From contig NZ_CP034689.1 of NCBI RefSeq assembly GCF_003994415.1, positions 3,224,001 to 3,288,000 of the forward strand: a DNA stretch of 64,000 bases. Direction: 5' to 3'. The position numbers and the translations under genes were made by a program. The notes beneath the pieces were generated by a model. That model was not told where the DNA came from. It saw nothing but the letters and a program-made list of their open reading frames with translations, and searched no databases. Numbering within the stretch: the first letter of the stretch is position 1; every line of letters starts with the position of its first letter. The stretch is from Achromobacter spanius (GTDB taxonomy: Bacteria > Pseudomonadota > Gammaproteobacteria > Burkholderiales > Burkholderiaceae_B). Of the stretch, positions 13,821 to 24,700 are shown in pieces.

Positions 13821-16800
13821 GCGATACCCAGCAAGCCTTGTTGCGAGCCTTGCTCGCCGAAGACGACAACGACGATGACGCCACGCTGGACGCGTCGGCG
13901 ATACCGCTGAGCGACGCGCGGGACGATGCGCCCCTGTCGTATTCGCAGCAGCAGCTGTGGTTTTTGCAAAAGCTGGATCCCGCCTCTACCGCGTACAACC
14001 TTCCGCGCGCCTTGCGCATCCGGGGCAAGCTGGACGTTTCTGCATTGCGAGCAGCCTTCGCCGCGCTGGCTCGTCGCCATGCGGTCTTGCGCAGCACCTT
14101 TCACGAACAGGATGGCGAACCGCGCCAGCGCGTGAACGCCGCGCATGCGTTCACGCTGGACGAAGTGGACCTGAGCGCGCTGCCGCCTGACGCGCGCGAA
14201 GCCGCGCTGCAAACCCACTGCGCGCGCATCGCAACCCATGTCTTCGACTTAACCCGAGAGCCAGCGCTGATCGCGTGCGTGCTCAAGTTGGAACGCGACG
14301 ATCATGTGTTGGCGTGGTGCCTGCATCACATCGTTTCGGATGCGTGGTCCAACCCCATCTTCATGCGGGATCTGGCGCAAGCCTATGAAGACATCACCAC
14401 GTCCGGCGCCGCGGTCGCCAACGAACCGCCGCGACGTTACAGCGACTTTGCCGCCTGGCAGCGCGGGCACGCGCAGGCCGGGGGGTATGCGGCGCACGTT
14501 GCGCACTGGAATGCGCATCTGCGTGACGACTTGCAAGACCTGGCCTTACCCACGGACCATCCGCGTCCCGCCGTACTGGGCGCCGAGGGCGCTTCGCTGT
14601 ATGTCGAAGTCCCTGCGGCGCTGGTCGAAAGGCTGCGCGCATTTTGCCGCGCGTCGCAATGCACGCCGTTCGTCGCGCTGTTCACGGCGTGGCAACTGTT
14701 GCTGGCGCGGCTCAGCGGGCAGACCGGCTTTGCCGTGGGCGTGCCCAGCGCCAATCGCAATCGGCCAGAGCTTCAAGAGCTGCTGGGATTCTTCGTCACG
14801 ACGCAGGTATTCCGCGTGAATGCGCCGGCATCGGCCAGCCTGCGCGAGGTCTGCCAGGCCGTGCGCGCTGACGCGCGTGCCGCCATGAACTATGCCGACC
14901 TGCCATTGGAACTGTTGCTGGAAAGCCGGGACGTCGTGCGTGACCCGGCGCGCAGCCCGTTGTTCCAGGTGCTGTTCGGCCTTCAGGTGGGCAGCGCCGG
15001 CCCAGGGCTGTCCTTGCCGGGCGTTCAGGTAGAGCGCTTGCCCGTGCCCGAGCGCAGCGCCAAGTTCGAGTGGTCGCTGGACCTGCTGTGGGATGACGCC
15101 GCCGGGCCGGTCCCCGCATTGCACGGCAGGCTGGAGTTCAACACGGCGCTGGTTGCCGAGGACACGGCGGCGCGGATGTGGCGGCGCTATCTGCGGGTGT
15201 TGGAGGCGCTGGTGACGCAGCCGGACAGCCGCGTGGCGGCTCTGGATGTGATCTTGCCTGAGGAGCGCGTGCAAGCGCAGGCCTGGAGCCGCAACGCCGC
15301 GCAACACGATGAGCGCGCGCCAGTGCATCGCTTGTTTGAACAGCAGGCCCGCGCCACGCCCGACGCCATTGCGCTGGTGTGCGGCGACGCCGCGCTCTGC
15401 TATGCCGACTTGAACGCGCGCGCGAATCGCCGCGCGCATGACTTGATCGCGCGGGGCGCGGGCCCTGACGCGCTGGTCGCCATCGCTATGCAGCGTTCGA
15501 TCGACATGGTGGTTGGGCTGCTGGCCATCCAGAAGGCCGGCGCGGCCTATGTGCCTCTGGATCTGGACTACCCGGTCGAACGGCTGGCCTACATGTTGCG
15601 GGACAGCGGCGCGATGCTGCTGCTTTGCGCGCAAGATGTGCCCGATGGCCTGGTGTCGTCCGATGGGCCTGCCGTTGTCGATCTGCGTGATGCCCCGACC
15701 ACCGACGCCGTGCACAACCCGGACGTGGCGCTGCATGGCGAAAACCTGGCTTACGTCATCTATACCTCTGGCTCCACCGGCCGTCCCAAGGGCGCCGCCA
15801 ATCGGCATGCCGCCTTGACGAACCGCGTGGCATGGATGCAGCAGGCGTACGGGCTGGCGGCCGACGACGTCGTGTTGCAGAAGACGCCGTTCGGCTTTGA
15901 TGTGTCGGTTTGGGAATTTTTCTGGCCCCTGATGACCGGCGCGAGGCTGGTCATGGCGCAACCCGGCGATCACCGCGACCCCGAGCGCCTGGCGGCGCTG
16001 ATTCACCGCCATGCTGTTACGACCGTGCACTTCGTGCCGTCGATGCTTGCCGCCTTCATGGCGTACGAAGCGGCCGCGCGCTGCGCATCGCTGCGCCGTA
16101 TTCTGTGTAGCGGCGAAGCCTTGCCCGCCGACGTCCGCGACGACGTGCTGCAACGCATGCCGTGGGCCGAACTGCACAATCTGTACGGCCCGACCGAGGC
16201 CGCGATCGACGTGACGGCGTCGCGGTGCGCGGCGGAGGACGGCGCGCGCGTGCCCATTGGCGCGCCCATCTCGGCCACCCAGGCATGGGTGCTGGACGCC
16301 GACCTGAACTTGAGCCCGCCCGGCGTTGTCGGTGAACTGTATTTGGGGGGCATGGGCCTTGCGCGTGGTTATGTGCGCCGCCCGGGCATGACGGCAGACC
16401 GATTCGTGGCGGACCCCTATGCGTCAGAGGCGGGCGCCCGGCTGTATCGCACCGGCGATCTGGCCTCATGGCGCGCCGATGGGCAGTTGCTGTATCAGGG
16501 GCGCGCGGACCACCAGGTCAAGATCCGCGGCTTTCGAGTCGAGCTGGGCGAAGTGCAGACGCGGCTGGGCGCGCAGCCCGGTGTGGCGGCAGCGGTCGCG
16601 GTGGCCCACGAGGCCGCCAGCGGCACGAAGCTTGTGGCGTATGTGTCGCCACGGGACGCCGCGCGGCAACCCGACCCGGTCATGTTGCGCGCGGCCCTGG
16701 CCGCCGAACTGCCTGACTACATGGTGCCCGCCGTCATCATGGTGTTGGCGGCGTTGCCGCTTAGCGCCAACGGCAAGATCGATCGCAAGGCCTTGCCCGC

Positions 16801-19800
16801 GCCGGATTTCCAGCGCGATAGCGAATTCCAGACACCGGTCGGCGACACCGAGCACTTGCTGGCCGGCATCTGGCGCGACGTGCTGGCCGTGCCGCGCATC
16901 GGCCGGCATGACAACTTTTTCGAACTGGGCGGGGACTCGATCCTGACGCTGAAGATTGTGGCGGCCGCGCGCAAGCAGGGCGTGAAGATCGCGCCGCGCG
17001 ACGTCATGGAGCGCCAGACGATCGCCGCGCTGGCCTTGTCGGCGTCGGCGATACGTCCCGAGACGGCAACGGGCCCGGCCCGTGGCCCGGCCTTGTTGGC
17101 GCCGGTGCAACAGACGTTCTTCGATCTGTCCGTGCCCCATCGCAGCCACTGGAACCAGTCGGTGGTGCTGCGTCCCCATGGAGAGGTCGACGTGGCCGCG
17201 CTGCAACGCGCCATGGACGCGGTATTGGCGCACCACGATGCGTTCCGGCTGCGCTATCGGCAGGATAGACAGGCAGGGTGGGCACAGGAGTACGACAAAG
17301 ACGCCGTGGCGCCGCGCTTGGCCTTGGCGCCATCCGGGGATGACGCCGCCGCCCCATTCGCGGACGTGGCGGACGCCTTGCAACGCAGCCTCGACGTGGA
17401 ATCGGGCCCCGTGACTGCCGCGGCCTGGATCGAGCCGGACGTGGGCAGCCCTGACGCGGGCCGCCCTGACGCGGGCCGCCCAGACGTGGGCCGCCCAGGA
17501 AGGCTGTTGTGGGTGGCGCACCATCTGGTCGTGGACGCGGTTTCTTGGCGCGTCCTGCTGGAAGATCTGGAAGTCGCTTATGACCAGGCGCGCCGTGGCG
17601 CGACGCTGACCTTGCCATCGGCCACGACGTCTTTTGGCGATTGGACGCAGGCGCTTGCCCGCTATGGCGCCTTGCCCGCCACGCAGGCGCAATTACCCGA
17701 ATGGCTGGCTATCTGCGGCGAGCAGGACACGCCGCTGCCCGTGGCGCGACCCCATGGCGCCAACCGCGTGTCGGACCAGCGCAGCGTGTCGGCGCAGTTG
17801 GACCCGGCGGCATCCGCGCGCTTGTTGTCCGGCGGAGCGCGGGCATATCGGGCACAGGCCTCCGAGCTGTTGCTGACGGCCGTGGCGCGCGTCCTGTGCG
17901 CCTGGACAGGCCAGGAAAGCGTGTTGCTGGAGCTTGAAGGCCACGGCCGCGAAGAGGACACTACGGGCGTTGATGCAGGCCGGGTCGTCGGCTGGTTTAC
18001 ATCCCTGTTCCCGTTGCGGCTGCGGCCGGGCGCGGCGGATATTGGCAGCGCCTTGGCGGCGGTCAAAGAGCAGTTGCGGGCGGTGCCCGACAAGGGCTTG
18101 GGCTATGGCGTGCTGCGCACCATGACGGATTCCGGCCGCGTGCTGGCCAACCATCCGTATCCCCGCATCACCTTCAATTACCTGGGCCGGACCGACGCCG
18201 TCGCGCGTACCTGGACTTGGGACAACGAGCCCGCTGGCGTTGAACGCGATCCCGATAGCGAGCGCCGCAGCGTGCTGGACATCGGCGTTGCTTTACGCGA
18301 TGGCGCCTTGCGTTTTACGTGGTCGTACAGCGCCGCCATGCAGGATGAAAGCGAGGTCCGCGCGTTGGCCGACGCTTGCGTGGCCGAGCTTGCCCGCCTG
18401 GCGGACGTGGTCGACGCACCGGGAGCCGGCGGCGTGACGCCATCCGATTTTCCGCTGGCGGCCTTGTCCCAGACGCAGTTGAACCGCCTGGCGCCGAACC
18501 CGCGCGATGTGGCCGACATCTATCCCCCAACGCCCATGCAACAGGGGCTGTTGCTGCACACGCTGATGAACCCCGGCTCCGGCATGTACTTGATGCAGGA
18601 CCGCTACCGCTTTGACCGGCACCTGGATCTGGACGCGGCGCACCGTGCGTGGGGCCTGATGGCGCAACGGCATGAAGCGCTGCGCGCGGGCTTCGCCTGG
18701 CAGGCGGGCGAGACCCCCTTGCAAGTCATCCGCCGCGAGGTCGAAACTCCCGTCCAGGTGTTTGACTGGCGCGAGCTGCCCGTGGAGGCGGCGCTGGCCC
18801 AGCTGGACCGCCTGTTGCAAGACGAGCTGGTGGCGGGCTTTGATATGGGCGCCGCGCCCCTGTGGCGCGTCCGGCTGGCGCGACTGGCCGACGGCGACCG
18901 GATGGTGCTGAGCTATCACCACATCCTGATGGATGCCTGGTGCCGGTCCTTGTTGCTGGCGGATTTCTTTGCCGCGTACGACGCCTATGCACAGGGGCAG
19001 GCGCCGCAGTTGGCGCTGCCGGTGCCGTACCGCGACTTCATCGCGTGGCTGGGGCGGCAAGACATGGCGGCCGCGCAGGCGTACTGGCGCGACACGCTGC
19101 GTGGTTTCGGCACGGTCACGCCCTTGCCGCTGGCTGGCCGTGGCGCGCCCACGCCGGGCCAGTCACGGACCGTCGACGCCGTCGTGTCACTGACCCCGGC
19201 CGAGACCACGGCGCTTCAGCGCGCGGCGCAGCAGCAGCAGTTGACGGTGAACACCTATGCGCAGGGCGCGTGGGCGTTGTGGCTCGCCCGCGTAGCCGGA
19301 CTGCACGATGTGCTCTACGGCGTGACGGTCGCCGGCCGGCCCACTGACCTGAATGGCGTACAGGACACCATCGGCCTGTTCATCAATACCTTGCCGTTAC
19401 GCGTCGACGTGCCGGGGCCGGACAGCCCGATCAGCGTGGCGCAGTGGCTGCGCACGGTGCAGGCCGGCAATGCCGCGCTGCGCGAACACGAACACCTGTC
19501 CTTGGCTGAGATCCAGGCGCTGGCTGACGTGCCGCGTGGCACCACGCTGTTCGACACCTTGTTCGTCTTTGAAAACGCGCCGGTTGACGGCGCATTGCTG
19601 GCGCGTGCGCAAGCGATCGGCGCGCATGCCGACGGCGCCCGCACGCATACCAACTATCCGCTTACGGTCGTGGTCAAACCGGGCGAACAGCTGGTGCTGC
19701 AACTGACGTATGACGCCGACCTGTTCGACGAGGCGTCGATCCTGCGAGTGCTGGACGGCTTGCGCCACGTGCTGGGGCAATTTGCCGGCCGACCGGCCGC

Positions 19801-21751
19801 GCCGTTGGCGCAAATCGGCCTGCTGCCCGACGACGAGCATGCACGCGTGCTGGGGCTGGGGCGGGGCGCAACGCCCGGCTATCCGCTGGACGCCGGGTAC
19901 GCCAGGCTGTTCGAGGCGCAGGCGCGCCAGCACGCCCAACGCCTCGCGGCGCGCGACGCGAACGGAGACATCCGCTACGACGCACTGAATCGGCTGGCCA
20001 ACCGCCACGCGCATGCGTTCCGAGCGGGCGGGGTGGGCCGCGACGACGTCGTGGTGGTGCTGGCCGAGCGTGGCATCGGCATGCTGGCGGCCGTGCTGGG
20101 TGCATTCAAGGCGAACGCGGCCTACCTGGCGCTGGACCCCGCCTTGCCCTCGCAACGCCTGGCGCAGATCCTGGACCTGTGCCGCGCACGCGCGGTCGTT
20201 ACGGATCGCGGCGCGGCGGCGGCGCACGCCGACGTGATCGCAGCGCTGCCCGCCGCGGTGGCCCGGCACGACATCGACGTCCCGGCATCGAGCCACGACG
20301 CCGATCTCCGCGAACCCGCGCATCGCGACCAGGCGGCCTACGTGATCTTCACGTCCGGTTCCACGGGCACGCCCAAGGGCGTGGTCGTCACCAGCCAGGG
20401 CATGTTGAACAACCAGCTCAGCAAGATTCCCGCGCTGGGCCTTACCGAGCATGACGTTATCGGCCAGACGGCCGCGCAGAGCTTCGACATTTCGGTGTGG
20501 CAGCTGCTGGCAGGGTTGTTGTGCGGCGCGTGCGTCGAGATCGTGGCGGATAGCGTGGCGCGCGACCCGCAAGCCCTGATCCGCCGCGTGAACGATAGCG
20601 GCATCACCGTGCTGGAATGCGTGCCGACCCTGATCCAGGGCATGTTGATGGCCGACGCGGTGTCGATGCCCGGCCTGCGCTGGATGCTGCCCACGGGCGA
20701 AGCCAGTTCGGTGGCGCTGGCGCGCGCGTGGCTGGATCGCTATCCGGGCGTGCCGCTGGTCAATGCCTATGGCCCCGCCGAATGCGCGGACGACGTGGCG
20801 CTGTATCGCGTGGACGACGCCAAGAACGAGTCGGGCCCGGTACTGGCGATCGGCACGGCGGCCGACCACACGCAACTGTACGTGCTGGACGCGAACCTGG
20901 ACCTGCTTCCCGCTGGCGCCATCGGTGAACTCTGCGTGGCGGGCGTGGGCGTCGGGCGCGGGTATCTGCATCAGCCGGGTCTGGCCGCCGAACGCTACAT
21001 TGCCGATCCGTATGCGGCACGGCCCGGCGCGCGGCTCTACCGCACGGGCGATCTGGCGCGCTACCGGGCCGATGGCGTGCTGGAGTATGTGGGGCGCAGC
21101 GACCATCAGGTCAAGGTGCATGGCTTTCGCATTGAACTGGGTGAGATCGACGCCTTCCTGGCGCGCTTGTCCAGCGTGCGCCAGGCGGTTACGGTGGCGC
21201 GCGATGACGGGCAGGGCCATCGCCTGGTCGGCTATGTGACGCCGCGCAACCTGGCGCTGGCCGGGCCGCGCGACGACGCGCAGCGCGCCTGGTTGGAATC
21301 CGTGCAGGCCGAGCTGGCATCCGCCTTGCCGGCCTATATGGTTCCGGCCGTGTGGGTGGTGCTGCCGTCGATTCCGCTGACGCCCAACGGCAAGGTGGAC
21401 CGCCGCGCGCTGCCGGCGCCCGACACTCAGGCCGCGCTACGTCACTACACCGCGCCTGAGGGTGACCTGGAACTGCAACTGGCCGATATCTGGGCCGCGG
21501 TGCTGGGCGTGCCGCGCGTGGGCCGCGACGACAGCTTCTTTGAGCTGGGCGGCCATTCCTTGCTGGTGATGCGCGTGGTTGCACGTATCCGGACCGATCT
21601 GGACATCGAGACGCCGCTGGCCGCGCTGTTCGAAGCGCAGACGCTGGCGCGCTTTGCCGAGCGCGTGGCCGAGGCGGCGCAGGCGGGTATTGGGCAGGCC
21701 GACGCAATGCGCGGCATCGACGCGTTCATCGATACCCTGGAGATGCTGTGA
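13817..21751 (+). CDS. NRPS 3: C - A(Ser) - PCP - E - C - A(basic, Dab-like) - PCP
   Basis: This two-module protein of 2,644 residues has C1 at about 40-485 (HHIVSDAWS) and A1 at about 498-995 with code D-V-W-H-L-S-L-I-D-K, the known Ser code. A D-type PCP (FFELGGDSI, about 1039) and an epimerase (about 1092-1532, HHLVVDAVSW, EGHGRE) then yield D-Ser. C2 (about 1540-2010, HHILMDA) belongs to the class accepting D-residues. A2 (about 2025-2535) reads D-I-W-E-L-T-A-D-D-K; three acidic pocket residues (E278, D330, D331) suggest a basic side chain. The last PCP has LGGHSLL. The tail AFIDTLEML resembles that of NRPS 4 and may be a docking element. A 15-base tandem repeat sits in the E domain. A diaminobutyrate aminotransferase in the locus makes Dab the favoured residue for module 2; that is inference. 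Confidence 0.92.
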   Translation: MSDTQQALLRALLAEDDNDDDATLDASAIPLSDARDDAPLSYSQQQLWFLQKLDPASTAYNLPRALRIRGKLDVSALRAAFAALARRHAVLRSTFHEQDGEPRQRVNAAHAFTLDEVDLSALPPDAREAALQTHCARIATHVFDLTREPALIACVLKLERDDHVLAWCLHHIVSDAWSNPIFMRDLAQAYEDITTSGAAVANEPPRRYSDFAAWQRGHAQAGGYAAHVAHWNAHLRDDLQDLALPTDHPRPAVLGAEGASLYVEVPAALVERLRAFCRASQCTPFVALFTAWQLLLARLSGQTGFAVGVPSANRNRPELQELLGFFVTTQVFRVNAPASASLREVCQAVRADARAAMNYADLPLELLLESRDVVRDPARSPLFQVLFGLQVGSAGPGLSLPGVQVERLPVPERSAKFEWSLDLLWDDAAGPVPALHGRLEFNTALVAEDTAARMWRRYLRVLEALVTQPDSRVAALDVILPEERVQAQAWSRNAAQHDERAPVHRLFEQQARATPDAIALVCGDAALCYADLNARANRRAHDLIARGAGPDALVAIAMQRSIDMVVGLLAIQKAGAAYVPLDLDYPVERLAYMLRDSGAMLLLCAQDVPDGLVSSDGPAVVDLRDAPTTDAVHNPDVALHGENLAYVIYTSGSTGRPKGAANRHAALTNRVAWMQQAYGLAADDVVLQKTPFGFDVSVWEFFWPLMTGARLVMAQPGDHRDPERLAALIHRHAVTTVHFVPSMLAAFMAYEAAARCASLRRILCSGEALPADVRDDVLQRMPWAELHNLYGPTEAAIDVTASRCAAEDGARVPIGAPISATQAWVLDADLNLSPPGVVGELYLGGMGLARGYVRRPGMTADRFVADPYASEAGARLYRTGDLASWRADGQLLYQGRADHQVKIRGFRVELGEVQTRLGAQPGVAAAVAVAHEAASGTKLVAYVSPRDAARQPDPVMLRAALAAELPDYMVPAVIMVLAALPLSANGKIDRKALPAPDFQRDSEFQTPVGDTEHLLAGIWRDVLAVPRIGRHDNFFELGGDSILTLKIVAAARKQGVKIAPRDVMERQTIAALALSASAIRPETATGPARGPALLAPVQQTFFDLSVPHRSHWNQSVVLRPHGEVDVAALQRAMDAVLAHHDAFRLRYRQDRQAGWAQEYDKDAVAPRLALAPSGDDAAAPFADVADALQRSLDVESGPVTAAAWIEPDVGSPDAGRPDAGRPDVGRPGRLLWVAHHLVVDAVSWRVLLEDLEVAYDQARRGATLTLPSATTSFGDWTQALARYGALPATQAQLPEWLAICGEQDTPLPVARPHGANRVSDQRSVSAQLDPAASARLLSGGARAYRAQASELLLTAVARVLCAWTGQESVLLELEGHGREEDTTGVDAGRVVGWFTSLFPLRLRPGAADIGSALAAVKEQLRAVPDKGLGYGVLRTMTDSGRVLANHPYPRITFNYLGRTDAVARTWTWDNEPAGVERDPDSERRSVLDIGVALRDGALRFTWSYSAAMQDESEVRALADACVAELARLADVVDAPGAGGVTPSDFPLAALSQTQLNRLAPNPRDVADIYPPTPMQQGLLLHTLMNPGSGMYLMQDRYRFDRHLDLDAAHRAWGLMAQRHEALRAGFAWQAGETPLQVIRREVETPVQVFDWRELPVEAALAQLDRLLQDELVAGFDMGAAPLWRVRLARLADGDRMVLSYHHILMDAWCRSLLLADFFAAYDAYAQGQAPQLALPVPYRDFIAWLGRQDMAAAQAYWRDTLRGFGTVTPLPLAGRGAPTPGQSRTVDAVVSLTPAETTALQRAAQQQQLTVNTYAQGAWALWLARVAGLHDVLYGVTVAGRPTDLNGVQDTIGLFINTLPLRVDVPGPDSPISVAQWLRTVQAGNAALREHEHLSLAEIQALADVPRGTTLFDTLFVFENAPVDGALLARAQAIGAHADGARTHTNYPLTVVVKPGEQLVLQLTYDADLFDEASILRVLDGLRHVLGQFAGRPAAPLAQIGLLPDDEHARVLGLGRGATPGYPLDAGYARLFEAQARQHAQRLAARDANGDIRYDALNRLANRHAHAFRAGGVGRDDVVVVLAERGIGMLAAVLGAFKANAAYLALDPALPSQRLAQILDLCRARAVVTDRGAAAAHADVIAALPAAVARHDIDVPASSHDADLREPAHRDQAAYVIFTSGSTGTPKGVVVTSQGMLNNQLSKIPALGLTEHDVIGQTAAQSFDISVWQLLAGLLCGACVEIVADSVARDPQALIRRVNDSGITVLECVPTLIQGMLMADAVSMPGLRWMLPTGEASSVALARAWLDRYPGVPLVNAYGPAECADDVALYRVDDAKNESGPVLAIGTAADHTQLYVLDANLDLLPAGAIGELCVAGVGVGRGYLHQPGLAAERYIADPYAARPGARLYRTGDLARYRADGVLEYVGRSDHQVKVHGFRIELGEIDAFLARLSSVRQAVTVARDDGQGHRLVGYVTPRNLALAGPRDDAQRAWLESVQAELASALPAYMVPAVWVVLPSIPLTPNGKVDRRALPAPDTQAALRHYTAPEGDLELQLADIWAAVLGVPRVGRDDSFFELGGHSLLVMRVVARIRTDLDIETPLAALFEAQTLARFAERVAEAAQAGIGQADAMRGIDAFIDTLEML
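17438..17497 (+). repeat. 15-base tandem repeat, four units, in the E domain of NRPS 3
   Basis: Four consecutive 15-base units encode D-(A/V)-G-(R/S)-P from about residue 1208, shortly before the epimerase HHLVVDAVSW motif. The units differ at a few positions and keep the frame. They probably form an expanded surface loop and could vary in copy number. Confidence 0.85.
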
Positions 21752-24700
21752 TGGACGATACCCTGGCCCGGCAAATTGCCCGAAAATTCGCATCGCTTGC
21801 GCCTGCGCAGCGTCGCGCCGTGTACGACAAGATGCGCGAACAGGGCATGGACCCATCGCACCTGCCCATTCTTTCGCGCGAGGGGCCGCCGATGCTGTCG
21901 CACGCGCAGGAGCGGCTGTGGTTCCTGTGGCGCCTGGATCCCGGCGATGCCGCCTACCACCTGCCGGGCGTGTTGCGCCTGATGGGCGCGCTGGACGTCG
22001 AAAGCGTGCGCGTGGCCTTTGAGCGCGTGCTGGTCCAGCATGCGGCGCTGCGCACGCGATTCGACATGGACGCCGACGGCATGGCGCATCCGGTGGTGCT
22101 GGCGCCGTGGCGCATGGAGCTTGCTCAGGCAGACTTGCGCGCCGCACCGAACACGGATCAAGAGGAACGGGCGCGAGAGATTGCGCGTGCATGGATCGCC
22201 GAACCGTTCAACCTGCTGACCGGCCCTTTGCTGCGGGTGGGGCTGGTGCGGCTCGGTGACGAAGAACACCTGCTGGTCACCGTCATGCACCATATCGTGT
22301 CGGACGGATGGTCCATCGGGTTGCTGACCGACGCGTTCTGCAAGCACTATGCGGCGTTGCGGACGGGCACGGAACTCGCATCGCCGCCGCCCGCCATCGC
22401 CTATACCGATTACGCGGCCTGGCAGCGAAACCTGTTGGCGGCCGGCGAGGAAGATCGGCAACTGGCGTATTGGCGTCAGGCTTTGGCCGGGGATCACCCC
22501 GTTTTGCAGCTGAACGCCGATTTTCCGAAGCGTGGCGCAAGCGGGCAGGCGGCCGATGCCTGCATCAGCAACCTGCCGCAGTCCCTTGCGGACGAACTGC
22601 GGCGCTATGCGCACGCCCGGGGTTGCACCTTGTTCGTCGTCTTGCTGGCCGCATTCCAGGCCTTGCTGGCGCGCCATACCGGCCAGTCCGACATCCGCGT
22701 CGGCGTGCCGGTGGCGGGGCGCACGCGCCCCGAGGTGCAAGACGTGGTGGGACTGTTCGTCAATACGCAGGTGCTGCGCGCCAGGCTCGCCCCGGACTTG
22801 AGCTGGTCGGCGCTGCTTGCCCAAACGCGCGTAGCGGTGGCGCAGGCGCATGCCCATCAAGACCTGCCGTTCGAGAAACTGGTTGACGCCCTGCAACCCG
22901 AGCGCAGCCTGGACCATACCCCGCTGTTCCAGGTGCTGTTCAACCATCAACAGTTGCCGGGCGTAGACGGCTGGCAATTGGCCGGACTGCGTGCCACGCC
23001 GGAATCGTTTGCGCCGCCGACCTTGCCCTTTGCGTTGCAATGCGACACCGCTGAGTACGATGACGGCCGCTTGCGCGTGGCGTTGCGATATCCGCGCGAC
23101 GCATTTATGCCCGGCACGCTGATGCGCATGGCCGGTCACTATCAAGCGCTGCTGCGCGCGATGGTGCGCGATGATTCCGCACGCGTGTGGGAGGCCGAGC
23201 TGTTGTCGCAGGTGGAATGCAAGACCTTGAGCGAATGGGAGACGGGCGCGCCATTGGCAGATGAGGTAGCGTCGTCGTTCGGCGCGCTGCCGGTGCATCG
23301 CCAGTTTGAACGACAGGCGGGCCTTTGGCCGGACCGTGTGGCGGTGACGTGCCTTGATGCGTCGCTGACGTATGGCGAACTGAACCGCCGCGCGAATCAA
23401 TTGGCGCATCGCTTGCAGCGCATGGGGGTACGTGCCGAGCAGTGCGTGGGGATTGCTGCCGAACGATCGCTGGAACTCGTTGTAGGTTTGCTGGCGGTGT
23501 TGAAGGCAGGTGCGGCCTACGTGCCGCTGGACCCAGACTATCCGGATGACCGGCTGGCGTACATGCTGCAAGACAGCGGCGTGTCGCTGCTGCTGACGCA
23601 GTCCGGTTTGGCGGCACGGATGGGCGGGTTGTCGTCATCGACAACCTTGTTGGCTTTGGACCAGATCGACGTTTCGTCCGAGCCGGTCACACCGCCCAAC
23701 GTTTCCCATCACTCCGAGAACCTTGCCTACGTCATCTACACCTCGGGCTCCACTGGCAAGCCCAAGGGCGCGGCCAACCGGCACGTTGCGCTGACCAACC
23801 GCTTGGCGTGGATGCAGCAGGCCTATGGTTTGACGGCAGACGATGTGGTGCTGCAAAAGACCCCGTTCAGCTTTGATGTATCGGTGTGGGAATTCTTCTG
23901 GCCTTTGATGACCGGCGCGCGGCTGGCGTTGGCAGGCCCGGGTGATCATCGCGATCCGGCGCGCCTTTCCGCGCTGATACGCGAACAAGGCGTGACTACG
24001 CTGCATTTTGTGCCCTCGATGCTGCACGCCTTCATCAGCCATGCCGAACAGGTGGGCGCGGATGGGTGCGCAACGCTGCGCCGTATCGTGTGCAGCGGCG
24101 AAGCGCTGGGCGCGGACTTGCAGGCGCGCTGCCTGGCGTTGTTGCCGCAGGCCGGGATGTACAACCTGTACGGCCCGACGGAAGCAGCAATCGACGTGAC
24201 GCACTGGACCTGCATCGACGATGGCAGCGGTGTGGTGCCCATCGGCTATCCGATAGCGGGCATTCATACGCGAGTGCTGGACGCGCAGCTGAACCCTGTG
24301 CCCATCGGCGTACCGGGTGAGCTGTATCTGGGCGGGGTGGGTTTGGCGCGCGGGTATCTGAACCGCCCGGGCCTGACCGCCGACCGCTTTATCGCCGACC
24401 CGGACGGGCAGGGCGGCAGGCTGTATCGCACGGGTGATCTGGTGCGCTGGATGCAGGAGGGGCAGCTGGAGTATCTGGGCCGCCTGGATCATCAGGTGAA
24501 GATCCGTGGCTTGCGGATTGAACTGGGTGAGATCGAGGCCGCTCTCTTGTCACAGCCGGATGTGGAACAAGCGGCGGTGCTGGCGCAAGACGGCCCATCG
24601 GGCGCGCGGCTGGTGGCGTATGTCGCACCCGCCACCGTGGATACCACGGCACTGCGAACCGCATTGTCGGCAGCGTTGCCCGACTACATGGTGCCCGCCG

